Positions 7,654-15,419 of a DNA stretch of 18,824 nucleotides are shown piece by piece. The stretch covers positions 1-18,824 of the forward strand of contig JALNYB010000018.1 of NCBI GenBank assembly GCA_023230065.1, read 5' to 3'. The translations under genes were made by a program, and so were the position numbers. Position 1 is the stretch's first letter. Every line of letters begins with the position of its first letter. The DNA is from Candidatus Methanomethylophilaceae archaeon (lineage in GTDB: Archaea; Thermoplasmatota; Thermoplasmata; Methanomassiliicoccales; Methanomethylophilaceae). The notes beneath the pieces were generated by a model. That model ran no database searches. It had not been told where the DNA came from and saw nothing but the letters and a program-made list of their open reading frames with translations.

Positions 7654-8427
7654 ATGGACAGTCCGATAGTAATCAAAGATCTCACGGCGGGATATAACGG
7701 CGTGAATGTATTCAGCAATATAAATCTGGAATTGAAAGACAGGGATTTTCTTGCAATAATAGGTCCAAATGGTGGCGGAAAGACGACGCTGTTCAGATCC
7801 ATTCTGGGTCTTATCAAGCCAACAGGAGGGACAGTGAGTATCTATGGAGAGTCACCTGCTTCGGGTTCCAGATATGTAGGGTATGTTCCGCAGAACGGAC
7901 TGTTCGATTCGAAATATCCTATAAGTGCTGAGGATGTTGTCCTCATGGGCCTCAGAGTCAGTAAAGGCATGAGGCCCTTTTATTCTCAAAATGAAATGGA
8001 AATGGCAGATAAAGCGATGGAATATACGGAGGTAGAAAGTTTTCGTAAAAAGCGTATAAGTAATCTGTCCGGAGGGCAATTGCAAAGAGTGCTACTTGCG
8101 AGAGCGCTTGCATCCGAGCCGAAGATACTTCTGTTGGATGAACCGACAGCAAGTTTGGATCCGTCCATGACAGATTGTACATATGATATTCTGAAGAAGG
8201 TCAACAAGGACGGAGTTGCGATCATGATAATCACACACGATATGAGCAGCATATCCCATGATGTGAAAAGACTTGCATGTATGAATCATAAACTCGTCTG
8301 CAATGATGTTCCAGAGATAACCAATGAGATGGTCGAGCTAGGATTCCATTGTCCTCCTGAATTGATAAAGATATCAGGAGACAAAGAGTCCTGCGGATGC
8401 AAATGCTGTAACAAAGGGGATGATTGA
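7654..8427 (+). CDS. znuC: Zn/Mn ABC transporter ATPase, second importer, with cysteine-rich tail
   Basis: ATPase of 257 residues from ATG 7654, preferred over GTG 7648 because GTGAT at 7643-7647 gives a ribosome binding site at 6 nt. The ABC motifs are Walker A GPNGGGKTT, VPQNG, LSGGQLQR, LLLDEPTASLDP and ITHD. By eye about two thirds of the residues are identical to the ATPase at 4722-5507. It ends in the same kind of tail: GFHCPP (230-235), then CGCKCC (247-252). The cysteine spacing differs (CSCGCH in the other) but the chemistry is kept. It sits tightly between its binding protein and permease, 7 nt after the former and abutting the latter. Confidence 0.94.
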   Translation: MDSPIVIKDLTAGYNGVNVFSNINLELKDRDFLAIIGPNGGGKTTLFRSILGLIKPTGGTVSIYGESPASGSRYVGYVPQNGLFDSKYPISAEDVVLMGLRVSKGMRPFYSQNEMEMADKAMEYTEVESFRKKRISNLSGGQLQRVLLARALASEPKILLLDEPTASLDPSMTDCTYDILKKVNKDGVAIMIITHDMSSISHDVKRLACMNHKLVCNDVPEITNEMVELGFHCPPELIKISGDKESCGCKCCNKGDD

Positions 8428-9306
8428 ATGACTAATTGGTCTACTGTGTTTTCTATCTCTTTGATACAGAATATGTTCATGGCTACGATCATTGCATGTG
8501 TATTGTGCGGTGTGATCGGTACATACGTGGTGATCAATCGTTCCGTGTCGGCGACCGGAGGTATTGCGCATACTACATTCGGAGGGGTTGGATTCGCATA
8601 TTATATGGAATCTGTATTCTTTGTAAGTTGGTTCACGCCGATGATGGGGGCATTATTGTTTGGAATAATCGCTGCATTGATCATAGCATTATCGAACGTA
8701 TCAAATACCATCAGACAAGACTCCATGATCGGTGCCCTGTGGGCAGTAGGAATGGCATTGGGTGTGATATTCTTATGTTTCACAAATAGGTCCGTGGTTA
8801 CGCCACATTCCTATGAAAGTATCCTGTTTGGAAATGTCATGTTCGTAAGTAGCAATACACTGATTACAATGGGCATATTGGCAATCATCATAGTTGCAAT
8901 TGTGATATACCTTTATAGAGATCTTCAGATCCTTACATTTGACAGTATTCATGCACGTTTGAGTGGTATAGATGTGACGTTGTTGAATATAGTTCTGTAT
9001 GTTATGATAGCTGTTGCATGTGTCATGGTATCAAATGTTGTCGGTATTGTGATGATCATAGCTCTTATGACAATACCCGCCGCTATGGCTAATCTATATA
9101 CTCATAATCTAAAAGAAATGATGATCTTCGGTACAATATTATCCATTGTGTTGTCTATACTGGGTCTCTTGATGGCAATAGCTTTAGATTGTCCTCCCGG
9201 TGCTACAGTTGTACTGGTAATCGGTGTTGCATTTACTATTGTGATGCTTGGAAGAAAATTTCATAGAACACATGTGACATCTCGAAACGAGGAGATATCT
9301 GAATAA
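8428..9306 (+). CDS. znuB: ABC-3 family metal permease, second importer (ZnuB-like)
   Basis: Membrane subunit of 292 residues with about eight or nine hydrophobic helices. Conserved text shared with the first permease includes VLCGVIGTYVVINRSVS, GGIAHTTFGGVGFAYY, LQILTFDSIHARLS and NVVGIVMIIALMTIPAAMAN. The C-terminus is a short basic and polar cytoplasmic tail. ATG 8428 directly follows the ATPase stop (TGAATG), and GGGGATGAT upstream is a clear ribosome binding site, so translation is coupled. A small hairpin follows the TAA stop. Last gene of the second importer operon. Confidence 0.93.
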   Translation: MTNWSTVFSISLIQNMFMATIIACVLCGVIGTYVVINRSVSATGGIAHTTFGGVGFAYYMESVFFVSWFTPMMGALLFGIIAALIIALSNVSNTIRQDSMIGALWAVGMALGVIFLCFTNRSVVTPHSYESILFGNVMFVSSNTLITMGILAIIIVAIVIYLYRDLQILTFDSIHARLSGIDVTLLNIVLYVMIAVACVMVSNVVGIVMIIALMTIPAAMANLYTHNLKEMMIFGTILSIVLSILGLLMAIALDCPPGATVVLVIGVAFTIVMLGRKFHRTHVTSRNEEISE

Positions 9307-9312
9307 ACATTC

Positions 9313-9338
9313 GGGCAAAAATGCCCAATATTTTAGTT
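9313..9338 (+). terminator. Hairpin terminator after the second importer operon
   Basis: GGGCA (9313-9317), an AAAA loop, TGCCC (9322-9326) and then AATATTTTAG form a compact GC-rich stem with a partial T-tract, 7 nt after the permease stop. The position and shape fit a transcription end. The remaining gap to 9475 shows no gene; a TTTTT (read on the minus strand at about 9446-9450) could end the tRNA transcript. Confidence 0.55.
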
Positions 9339-9475
9339 GAATCGACAAATGGTTGAGATACATCAATCGAATTATTATTTATTTAGAGAGGTCTAATTTT
9401 GACATCTAGGAATTTTATAGAAATGCACGTAAATTTAATAGTTCTAAAAAGTAAAGGTCTGGATAATAAATTAGG

Positions 9476-9548
9476 TGGGCCTGCCCGGATTCGAACCGGG
9501 GTCAATGGCTCCCAAAGCCACAAGTATACCAGGCTAGCCCACAGGCCC
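9476..9548 (-). tRNA. tRNA-Pro (anticodon UGG)
   Basis: A 73-nt cloverleaf on the minus strand. The acceptor stem GGGCCTG pairs fully with CAGGCCC, and the discriminator base is A. The anticodon stem GTGGC/GCCAT holds the loop TTTGGGA, giving anticodon TGG (9514-9512) for proline. The T arm CCCGG-TTCGAAT-CCGGG is perfect. CCA is not encoded (ACCTAA follows), so it must be added by the CCA enzyme. There is no intron. The D stem is weak: G10-U25 and G11-C24 pair, C12 faces A23 and U13 faces U22. Confidence 0.95.
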
Positions 9549-9591
9549 ACACATAAGCATTGTGATGTAAATGTTGTAATTAAGTGTATCG

Positions 9592-10149
9592 TTAGATTAG
9601 GCTTCTGTTCTTGAGTTCTGAGATAAGTAATCTCACTGCATTTCCGCGGTGAGAGAAATTATTCTTCTCTTCTGTGGATATTTCTGCGAAAGATAGTTTC
9701 CCGTCATAGCTGAAGATCGGATCGTATCCGAATCCTTCTTTCCCTTTTTCTGTGGTGAGAATAGTTCCATTGCATATGCCTGTGACGATTATCGTCTCTC
9801 CACCGAAGTCGCATCCTATACAGCATTTGAACTCGGCTTTTCTGTCGGAAACATTCTTCATTAGTTTCAAGATTCCTTCGTTTCCGATCGTCTTTTGGGC
9901 AAATGCCGACCAGACTCCTGGAAATCCTTTCAAAGAATCGATGAATAATCCGGAATCATCGATGATAAAATCGGTCACACCTTTTTTTCTGATCTCAACC
10001 ATTCCCTTTTCGACCACTTCTTCCAATTGGAATGTCTGTATCTCATCGTATGGAAGATGCAGATGTTCCATCTCTATGCCCAAGTGCGTAAAGGAGTTCT
10101 GATACTCTCTAACCTTTCCAGGATTGGATGTGATGACCTTGAGTTTCAT
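9592..10149 (-). CDS. rdgB: XTP/dITP pyrophosphatase (RdgB/HAM1 family)
   Basis: Cytoplasmic enzyme that hydrolyses non-canonical purine nucleotides (XTP, dITP, ITP) to monophosphates, keeping them out of DNA and RNA. The 185-residue protein starts MKLKVITSNPGKVREY, the N-terminal substrate loop (TSNxxKxxE class). It also has DFIIDDSGLFIDSLKGFPG around the catalytic Asp, GFGYDPIF, SFAEISTEEKNNFSHRG and the closing RGNA. ATG 10149 overlaps the stop of bud32 (ATGA), and this start gives the family-length protein. The frame is open further upstream but that part lies inside bud32 and is not similar to anything expected. Pairing with bud32 is a common archaeal arrangement. Confidence 0.95.
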   Translation of the reverse strand: MKLKVITSNPGKVREYQNSFTHLGIEMEHLHLPYDEIQTFQLEEVVEKGMVEIRKKGVTDFIIDDSGLFIDSLKGFPGVWSAFAQKTIGNEGILKLMKNVSDRKAEFKCCIGCDFGGETIIVTGICNGTILTTEKGKEGFGYDPIFSYDGKLSFAEISTEEKNNFSHRGNAVRLLISELKNRSLI

Positions 10150-10775
10150 GTATATCTCCCTCTTCCTTTGATCTCCTCGACTTTTTCCATTACTTCCCGA
10201 ACGTTGGTCTTCCTCTTGGAATAAGTATCGAGAAGGTGTGCATACGCATCCTCGAGGCCCGGATGTGCAGAGGCGAATGCTCTTTCCAACAAACGTATGT
10301 CGACTCCCATGTCCTCTACTTCGATAAGTGAACCACCCATGGAGAAATCGATCAGGCACAATTCCCCTTTTTCGGTAAGGATCATGTTAGATGTTGTCAG
10401 ATCGCCGTGACAGATACGTGCGTTATGCAGGTTAGCCATTGCTGTGCCTATCATCTCACATAATTTGTAAGCTTTATCTGGATTTTTGTCAAGGACATCT
10501 TTCATCTTATTTCCATTGACATATTCCATAGTTATACTGCAGTCTTTTAAGTCCAGATCATAGATTATAGGAGTTCTGACACCTGCTTCGCGAGCATCCT
10601 TCATTAGTCTGACCTCGCTCCTGATCCTGGCGGTTCTGATATGTTCATCCAGTTCGGGATGTCTGTACTTTTTCGGTGATCTTACCTTCATCACAGCTTT
10701 ACGCCCCAAAAATTCTGTTTCGAATATATCAGCTTCCGCGCCACTGGCAATCGGTGCCACATCTTTGGGGATCAT
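10146..10775 (-). CDS. bud32: KEOPS complex protein kinase/ATPase Bud32
   Basis: Small atypical kinase, 209 residues, that with Kae1, Cgi121 and Pcc1 makes the t6A modification at A37 of ANN-decoding tRNAs. Motifs: ASGAEADIF (glycine-loop equivalent, 10-18), AVMKVRSPKKYRHPELD with the ATP-binding K30 and the Bud32-specific KxYRHPxLD, catalytic HGDLTTSNMI (123-132, D125), and LIDFSMGG with the metal-binding D143. The basic C-terminal tail KRKTNVREVMEKVEEIKGRG is typical. In many euryarchaea Bud32 is fused to Kae1; here it is separate and no kae1 is in the window. ATG 10775 has no ribosome binding site and lies about 25 nt from an AT-rich core, so the mRNA may be leaderless. Confidence 0.95.
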   Translation of the reverse strand: MIPKDVAPIASGAEADIFETEFLGRKAVMKVRSPKKYRHPELDEHIRTARIRSEVRLMKDAREAGVRTPIIYDLDLKDCSITMEYVNGNKMKDVLDKNPDKAYKLCEMIGTAMANLHNARICHGDLTTSNMILTEKGELCLIDFSMGGSLIEVEDMGVDIRLLERAFASAHPGLEDAYAHLLDTYSKRKTNVREVMEKVEEIKGRGRYT

Positions 10776-10794
10776 GACACTTAATATTATCTCT

Positions 10795-10819
10795 AGTGTA
10801 AATAATTAATACTTACACT
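10795..10819. promoter_or_regulatory. Symmetric bidirectional promoter between bud32 and the AIM24 gene
   Basis: AGTGTAA (10795-10801) and TTACACT (10813-10819) form a perfect 7-bp inverted repeat around an AT core ATAATTAATAC. The two start codons are at 10775 (minus) and 10834 (plus), so the core is about 25-30 nt from each, the TATA distance for leaderless transcripts in both directions. The core probably serves both genes, and the repeat arms may be B-recognition or operator sequence. Confidence 0.45.
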
Positions 10820-10833
10820 TGATATTGACAGTT

Positions 10834-11511
10834 ATGAGATATACAATCACTGGAGACAATCTCCAATTCGTTAATGTCCAGTTGGATGACGGTGAAGAAC
10901 TTGATTCACAAGCTGGTGCAATGGTTTACATGACCGGAAACATGACTATGGAAGCAAAGATGAAGGGAGGTCTTATGAAAGGACTCGGAAGATCACTTAC
11001 TGGTTCTTCTCTCTTCCTTTTGAAATATTCATCTCAAGGCGGTTCAGGTATCGTCGGTCTTGGAGGAAGCGCTCCTGGAAAGATCGTTGACTTGGACATT
11101 GGAAAAGGGAAATGGATAGTCCAGAAGACAGGTTATCTGTGCTCACAGCCCACCGTAGAACTTAAAATGACATTCCAGAAAAAACTGGGATCCATCTTGT
11201 TCGGTGGAGAGGGTCTGATCCTTCAGGAGCTCAGTGGAACCGGAATGGCATTCGTTGCAGCATGCGGTGACTTCAACATCGTCGATCTTAAACCTGGGGA
11301 GAGGTATAAGGTATCAACAGCAAATGCAGTTGCATGGCAGGATTCGGTAGCGTATGATATCACTGCAGCAGGCGGTATAAAGACAGCTTTGTTCGGCGGA
11401 GAGGGTCTGTTCGTCACGACACTTACTGGACCGGGAAAGATCATAATTCAGTCTATGACGCTTCCGCAACTTGCAGGTTCTTTGATCCCGTACCTTCCGA
11501 GTGGCAATTAA
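10834..11511 (+). CDS. AIM24/TIGR00266 family protein
   Basis: A 225-residue protein of the AIM24 (DUF124) family, a beta-rich, glycine-rich fold related to TRAP-like proteins. Recognisable text includes LDDGEELDSQAGAMVYMTGN near the start, KGLGRSLTGSSLFLLKYSS, a repeated LFGGEGL motif (SILFGGEGLILQELSG and TALFGGEGLFVTTLTGPG) and the final TLPQLAGSLIPYLP. Prokaryotic members have no firmly assigned function; the yeast member acts at the mitochondrial inner membrane. ATG 10834 is chosen over TTG 10819, which would fall inside the inverted repeat of the promoter. The next gene, a small membrane protein, follows after 12 nt with its own ribosome binding site, so the two probably act together. 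Confidence 0.9.
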   Translation: MRYTITGDNLQFVNVQLDDGEELDSQAGAMVYMTGNMTMEAKMKGGLMKGLGRSLTGSSLFLLKYSSQGGSGIVGLGGSAPGKIVDLDIGKGKWIVQKTGYLCSQPTVELKMTFQKKLGSILFGGEGLILQELSGTGMAFVAACGDFNIVDLKPGERYKVSTANAVAWQDSVAYDITAAGGIKTALFGGEGLFVTTLTGPGKIIIQSMTLPQLAGSLIPYLPSGN

Positions 11512-11523
11512 GGAGGAATAGAA

Positions 11524-11889
11524 ATGGCAGATGCAGGAAAAACAGTTCGTAAGAGTACGATAGGATCGGCATTGATTCTTTGTGTACTAGTAATTGCAAT
11601 GATAGCGATCGTGGCTTACATAGCTTTGAATCCTGATATATTGAAGGACATTCTTAATGTCGTCATAGCTGCGATCATCATACTTGTGATCATCGCAGTG
11701 ATAATATTCTTGATTGTGACTGTATTGGCAGTTCCTTATTACGCTATCAAGGGCGAAGAGACCCAGACAGACGCAACCTACGACCTCAGCGACGTCAAAT
11801 CCGTAAAGGAGAAAACCGACGACGACGAGAAAAAGGATGACAACAAGCCTGATACGGATAAAAAGAAAGACGACGAGTGGCTTGTGTAA
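11524..11889 (+). CDS. Small membrane protein with charged cytoplasmic tail, function unknown
   Basis: A 121-residue protein with two hydrophobic helices, near residues 12-34 and 41-68. A hydrophilic tail of about 45 residues follows, made almost only of Asp, Lys, Glu and Thr (EKTDDDEKKDDNKPDTDKKK) and ending DEWLV. The tail is probably disordered. No family is recognised. GGAGGA at 11512-11517 gives a strong ribosome binding site before ATG 11524. The 12-nt gap to the AIM24-family gene implies co-transcription, so it may be a membrane anchor or partner of that protein. The real gene status is supported by the signal, spacing and clear membrane pattern. Confidence 0.75.
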   Translation: MADAGKTVRKSTIGSALILCVLVIAMIAIVAYIALNPDILKDILNVVIAAIIILVIIAVIIFLIVTVLAVPYYAIKGEETQTDATYDLSDVKSVKEKTDDDEKKDDNKPDTDKKKDDEWLV

Positions 11890-11942
11890 GTTCATAACCG
11901 CCAATTAAACAACTTTATCAACCCCTTTCTCTCTTACATGTT

Positions 11943-12602
11943 GTGAAGCGGATCTCTACAGGATGTCAATCATTTGATGAACTCCTCGGTGGGGGCATCG
12001 AAGAGAGTAGCGTTACGTTGATCTACGGAGAGGGAGGGTGCGGTAAGACAAATATCTGCCTTCAGTTGGCATATAATGTTATTAGAGAAGGCAAAAAAGT
12101 TGCTTTTATCGACACAGAAGGATTATCTTATGATCGTATTTCACAGATATTCGGTAAAGAAGAACTGATAAAGAATCTTCTAATTTTTCAGGTTCACAGT
12201 TTCGAAGAGCAGTCCGATAGGATAGACAAGATCGCAAGATTGGCTGAGACGACTAATCTGTTGGGTCTTGTGATAATCGATTCTATGACGATGTTCTATC
12301 GTTTGAATTATGAGGATCCCAAATTAAGGACTGATTTTGTCAGACAGACCGAGGTCTTGTTGGGGATTGCAAGGATGTATGATATTCCGGTCCTGATATC
12401 TTCCCAGGTTTATTCTAATCTTACAACAGGCGGTATTGAATTCTTGGGTGGTCATGCCATGCATCATAATGCTAAAACGATTATAAGATTGGACAAGAAA
12501 GGCAACGGTGTCAGAACAGCCGTGATAATAAAGCATCGCAGCCTTCCTGAAGGAAGGTCTGCGAATTATCGTATAACCGCGACCGGCATAAATGATGTTT
12601 AA
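11943..12602 (+). CDS. radB: RadB, archaeal RecA/Rad51-family recombination protein
   Basis: RadB is the RadA paralogue found in euryarchaea, thought to help RadA in homologous recombination. The 219-residue protein begins RISTGCQSFDELLGGGIE, the RadB/RadA start of the ATPase core without the N-terminal helix-hairpin-helix domain, as expected for RadB. Walker A is GEGGCGKT (29-36) and Walker B is LGLVIIDS (107-114, D113). SSQVYSN, GGHAMHHNAKTIIRLDK and IKHRSLPEGR match the core strands and the C-terminal end. Start GTG 11943 gives the full family N-terminus. There is no ribosome binding site, and TTTATC at 11914-11919 lies about 27 nt upstream, so a leaderless mRNA is likely. Convergent with the prenyltransferase gene, 5 nt apart. 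Confidence 0.93.
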   Translation: MKRISTGCQSFDELLGGGIEESSVTLIYGEGGCGKTNICLQLAYNVIREGKKVAFIDTEGLSYDRISQIFGKEELIKNLLIFQVHSFEEQSDRIDKIARLAETTNLLGLVIIDSMTMFYRLNYEDPKLRTDFVRQTEVLLGIARMYDIPVLISSQVYSNLTTGGIEFLGGHAMHHNAKTIIRLDKKGNGVRTAVIIKHRSLPEGRSANYRITATGINDV

Positions 12603-12607
12603 GGGAT

Positions 12608-13591
12608 TCAAACATCCCTATCTATGGCGTATTCCGCGAGAGCGATCATGAAGTCCTTGTCTTCGCTGGGTTCAAGGCAGTCCAATTTGGATATGGCTTC
12701 ATCTATCTTCTGACGTGCGCATTTCAAAGCATAATCTATGCTTCCTGCTTCTTTGAGTATCTCTCTTGCACGGTCGATATCTTTTTTGGTATCTTTCTGA
12801 TTTCCGAGAAGATCTTTGAATTCAGCTAAGACCTGTGGATCCTTAATGTGTTCCATTGCGTGTGTTACAAGTATGGTGCATTTTCCTTTACGAATATCAT
12901 TACCTACAGATTTTCCGGTCTTGGATGAATCTCCGGCGATACCCAAGTAATCATCATAGATCTGGAATCCGAGCCCGAGTGCCATTGCATATTCGTTTAT
13001 GGCCTCAACCGTTTTCTTGTCAGCTCCGCCTATGATCGCTCCGCCTGATGCCGCAGCTGCGAAAAGTACGCTTGTTTTCAATCTGATGGTCTCGATGTAA
13101 ACATCTTCTGATACGATCTTTCCTTCGTTGGCAGTATCCATTTCCTGTCCGCGGGCAAGGTCCCAAACTGCTGTTGTTACATATCTGAGAACATCTTTGA
13201 GTCTGTCTCCAGAGATATCTAGTTCTGCGATCACCTGGAATGCTTTCGCGAAAAGTGCATCTCCTGCAAGTATCGCAGTAGGCATACCGTATCCGACATG
13301 AATGGTGGTCATCCCCCTTCTTTTGTCGTCGCCATCCATATAGTCGTCGTGGATAAGCGTGAAATTATGGATGTATTCTATGGCAACTGCGAGAGGCATT
13401 GCTTTTGATCTGTCTCCGCCTACTGCTCCTGCGGCAGCGAGGACAATTGCAGGTCTCATTCTCTTTCCGCCAGCATAAGGATACTGTCTGGATGCTTCGA
13501 TGAGTTTCTGGGGCTCTTCGTTCTTTATGTAGCTTTTTATAGGTCCATCTACTTCTTCGGATGTTTTCAATAAGTATTGTTTTGCGTCCAT
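12608..13591 (-). CDS. Polyprenyl (geranylgeranyl-type) diphosphate synthase
   Basis: Trans-prenyltransferase of 327 residues that condenses IPP with allylic diphosphates to make the C20 (or longer) chains of archaeal ether lipids. Motifs: GGKRMRP (41-47), the first Asp-rich motif HDDYMDGDDKRRG (DDYMD at 82-86), the hinge region KTSVLFAAAASGG, and the second Asp-rich site FQIYDDYLGIAGD followed by KTGKSVGNDIRKGKCT. The second motif reads DDYLG, with Gly in place of the last Asp, which is common in archaeal members. ATG 13591 is used, with GGAAGA upstream; it overlaps the end of the isomerase gene by 25 bp. The frame extends further upstream but only inside that gene. Product chain length cannot be fixed by eye. 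Confidence 0.93.
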   Translation of the reverse strand: MDAKQYLLKTSEEVDGPIKSYIKNEEPQKLIEASRQYPYAGGKRMRPAIVLAAAGAVGGDRSKAMPLAVAIEYIHNFTLIHDDYMDGDDKRRGMTTIHVGYGMPTAILAGDALFAKAFQVIAELDISGDRLKDVLRYVTTAVWDLARGQEMDTANEGKIVSEDVYIETIRLKTSVLFAAAASGGAIIGGADKKTVEAINEYAMALGLGFQIYDDYLGIAGDSSKTGKSVGNDIRKGKCTILVTHAMEHIKDPQVLAEFKDLLGNQKDTKKDIDRAREILKEAGSIDYALKCARQKIDEAISKLDCLEPSEDKDFMIALAEYAIDRDV

Positions 13592-14643
13592 TGTAATTCT
13601 TCCAACCATTGTTTTGTATCGCCGAGTATGATGTACTTGGCTTTTGAAAGCTGTTTGATATTTGCAGAGCCGGTAAGGAGCATAGCTGCTCTGAGCTCTT
13701 CTTTGATAAGCAGTAGTTTCTGTTTTACGGCATCGGACGATTCTGTTGCTTCTCTTAGTACGGAGTGTGCAATACCCGCGCAGCAAGCGCCCATCGCGAT
13801 AGACGCTGCGACATGTATGCCATCAAGGATGCCGCCGGAAGATATTATCGGAAGTCCGTTTCTTGCTTCAAGAAGCGATACCGGTGAGGGTATTCCCCAA
13901 TCAAAGAATGATTCTCCCATTCCAGTTCTGATGTCATCTCCAACTTTCATTGCACGATATAATTCGACAGCGGAGAAACTTGTTCCTCCCATTCCGGCTA
14001 TATCCATACCTATTATGCCTGTGCCTTTGAGTCTTGTTGCGACATCTTTGGAGACTCCCGCACCTGTTTCTTTGATGATAGTAGGATACGATCTTGCAAT
14101 GTCGCGTATGGCCTCATAACAGCCTTCAGCGCTGGTATCGCCTTCGGGTTGAACAATCTCTTGCAAGAAGTTGAGATGGATCGCTATGACATCGGCATCG
14201 ATGAGGTCTTTTGCTTTTCCGATATCCTCGACAGTGAACCGATCTTTGCTTTTTTGAGGTATCAACTGAGGTGCACCGACATTTCCGATGACAAGAGGCA
14301 CATCATAATCTTTGATAACAGAGTAGCTTTCAGGATCTACACCGTTAACGCCTGCGCGTTCGCTGCCTACACCCATTCCGATACCTAATTCAGAACATGC
14401 TTTTGCGATATTCTCATTGATTTTCTTAGCACCTGTGAAACCCCCCGTTATCGCGGTGACGATGAGTGGGAATTCTAAGGTTTGTCCGAGAACGTCCGCA
14501 GTCATGTCGATATCATCTGCATTTACTTCAGGGAGTGCATTGTGGATGAGCTTGATATCATCCCAATAACAGTATCCTGGTGCGATTCTTTCACTAAGAC
14601 AGATATCTATATGGTCTGCCTTTCTTTCTCTAATAGGTATCAT
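13567..14643 (-). CDS. fni: Type 2 isopentenyl-diphosphate delta-isomerase
   Basis: FMN-dependent isomerase that interconverts IPP and DMAPP, giving the primer for prenyl synthesis. The 358-residue protein starts [16 protein letters not shown], the type 2 signature RKxDHI. It contains [37 protein letters not shown] with the conserved Gln/Glu around the Mg site, [12 protein letters not shown], and [11 protein letters not shown] for FMN phosphate binding, then [22 protein letters not shown] 14643 overlaps the kinase stop (ATGA). The gene lies between isopentenyl phosphate kinase and the prenyl synthase, one coupled operon for the last steps of the archaeal mevalonate route. Confidence 0.96.
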   Translation of the reverse strand: MIPIRERKADHIDICLSERIAPGYCYWDDIKLIHNALPEVNADDIDMTADVLGQTLEFPLIVTAITGGFTGAKKINENIAKACSELGIGMGVGSERAGVNGVDPESYSVIKDYDVPLVIGNVGAPQLIPQKSKDRFTVEDIGKAKDLIDADVIAIHLNFLQEIVQPEGDTSAEGCYEAIRDIARSYPTIIKETGAGVSKDVATRLKGTGIIGMDIAGMGGTSFSAVELYRAMKVGDDIRTGMGESFFDWGIPSPVSLLEARNGLPIISSGGILDGIHVAASIAMGACCAGIAHSVLREATESSDAVKQKLLLIKEELRAAMLLTGSANIKQLSKAKYIILGDTKQWLEELQWTQNNTY

Positions 14644-15419
14644 TTTAATCCGCCTTTAGCTATGGTGGAGATGACTTTATCTCCTTTTAACAATGAATAT
14701 AATCTATCTGGAACAGTACCGTTAATGAGTACACAATCTCTTCTTTCGGTACTGATCCTGAGCATAGCTTCCATCTTTCCGCGGACCCCGCCAGTGACAT
14801 CATCGATGTTGCTGTAACTATTGATATTTTCTAGTTTTTCAGATGTGACTTCATCGATAAGTTTTGCATCTTTGTTGTTTTTGGGATCCTTATCATACAA
14901 TCCGTCTATGTCTGAGACGAAGATGACCTTTTCGGGTTTATACAAGTCGCAGAGAATTTCCATGATCTGATCTCCTGAACAGATTCCGAAACCCTTTTTA
15001 CGGTCAATGACAACATCTCCGAAGAGAACAGGCATCAGTCCCAGGTGAGAAAATGCTAACATGACCTCCGGATCCTTTATGATAAGTTTTCCGTTATCCA
15101 TGATGAAACACGATCCTGGAGGGATGGATACTGCAGGAATTCCTTTTTTGAGGAGTTCTGCGATGATCATCGAATTCAATTCTCTTACGTCATATTGGAC
15201 CTTTGCTACGGCAGGTATCTGTCCGAAATCGACAAGTCCGTTCTGCAGACTGTATTGTTTGGCTATTACATGTCCGAACGAACCTGCACCATGAACGATG
15301 AGAACCCCTCTTTCGGATTTTTTGATCTCATCAAAGAGTCTTGAAACACATTCTTGATTGAAAGTTCTGTACTGGGTTTTGTCGGTGATGACGCTGCCGC
15401 CCAGTTTTATGAGTATCAT
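14640..15419 (-). CDS. Isopentenyl phosphate kinase
   Basis: Amino-acid-kinase-fold enzyme of 259 residues that phosphorylates isopentenyl phosphate to IPP, the hallmark step of the archaeal mevalonate pathways. Visible are [12 protein letters not shown] (3-14), HGAGSFGH (43-50, with the second His at position 50 the residue implicated in phosphate transfer in this family), [21 protein letters not shown] and [14 protein letters not shown]. The family is distinguished from other amino-acid kinases by HGAGSFGH and length. ATG 15419 has no ribosome binding site. ATTAAAA (15450-15444) lies at TATA distance, about 25-31 nt upstream, so the operon mRNA is probably leaderless. Confidence 0.95.
   Translation of the reverse strand: MILIKLGGSVITDKTQYRTFNQECVSRLFDEIKKSERGVLIVHGAGSFGHVIAKQYSLQNGLVDFGQIPAVAKVQYDVRELNSMIIAELLKKGIPAVSIPPGSCFIMDNGKLIIKDPEVMLAFSHLGLMPVLFGDVVIDRKKGFGICSGDQIMEILCDLYKPEKVIFVSDIDGLYDKDPKNNKDAKLIDEVTSEKLENINSYSNIDDVTGGVRGKMEAMLRISTERRDCVLINGTVPDRLYSLLKGDKVISTIAKGGLK

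Noticed and set aside
8436..8789. 117-codon frame inside the second permease gene
   Set aside because: Shadow of the permease in another frame, Cys/Arg/Ile-rich with no start signal or family match.
10150..10359. Upstream extension of the rdgB frame
   Set aside because: It lies inside bud32, and the conserved rdgB N-terminus starts at ATG 10149.
13592..13786. Upstream extension of the prenyl synthase frame
   Set aside because: It lies inside the isomerase gene; a ribosome binding site and the family N-terminus support ATG 13591.
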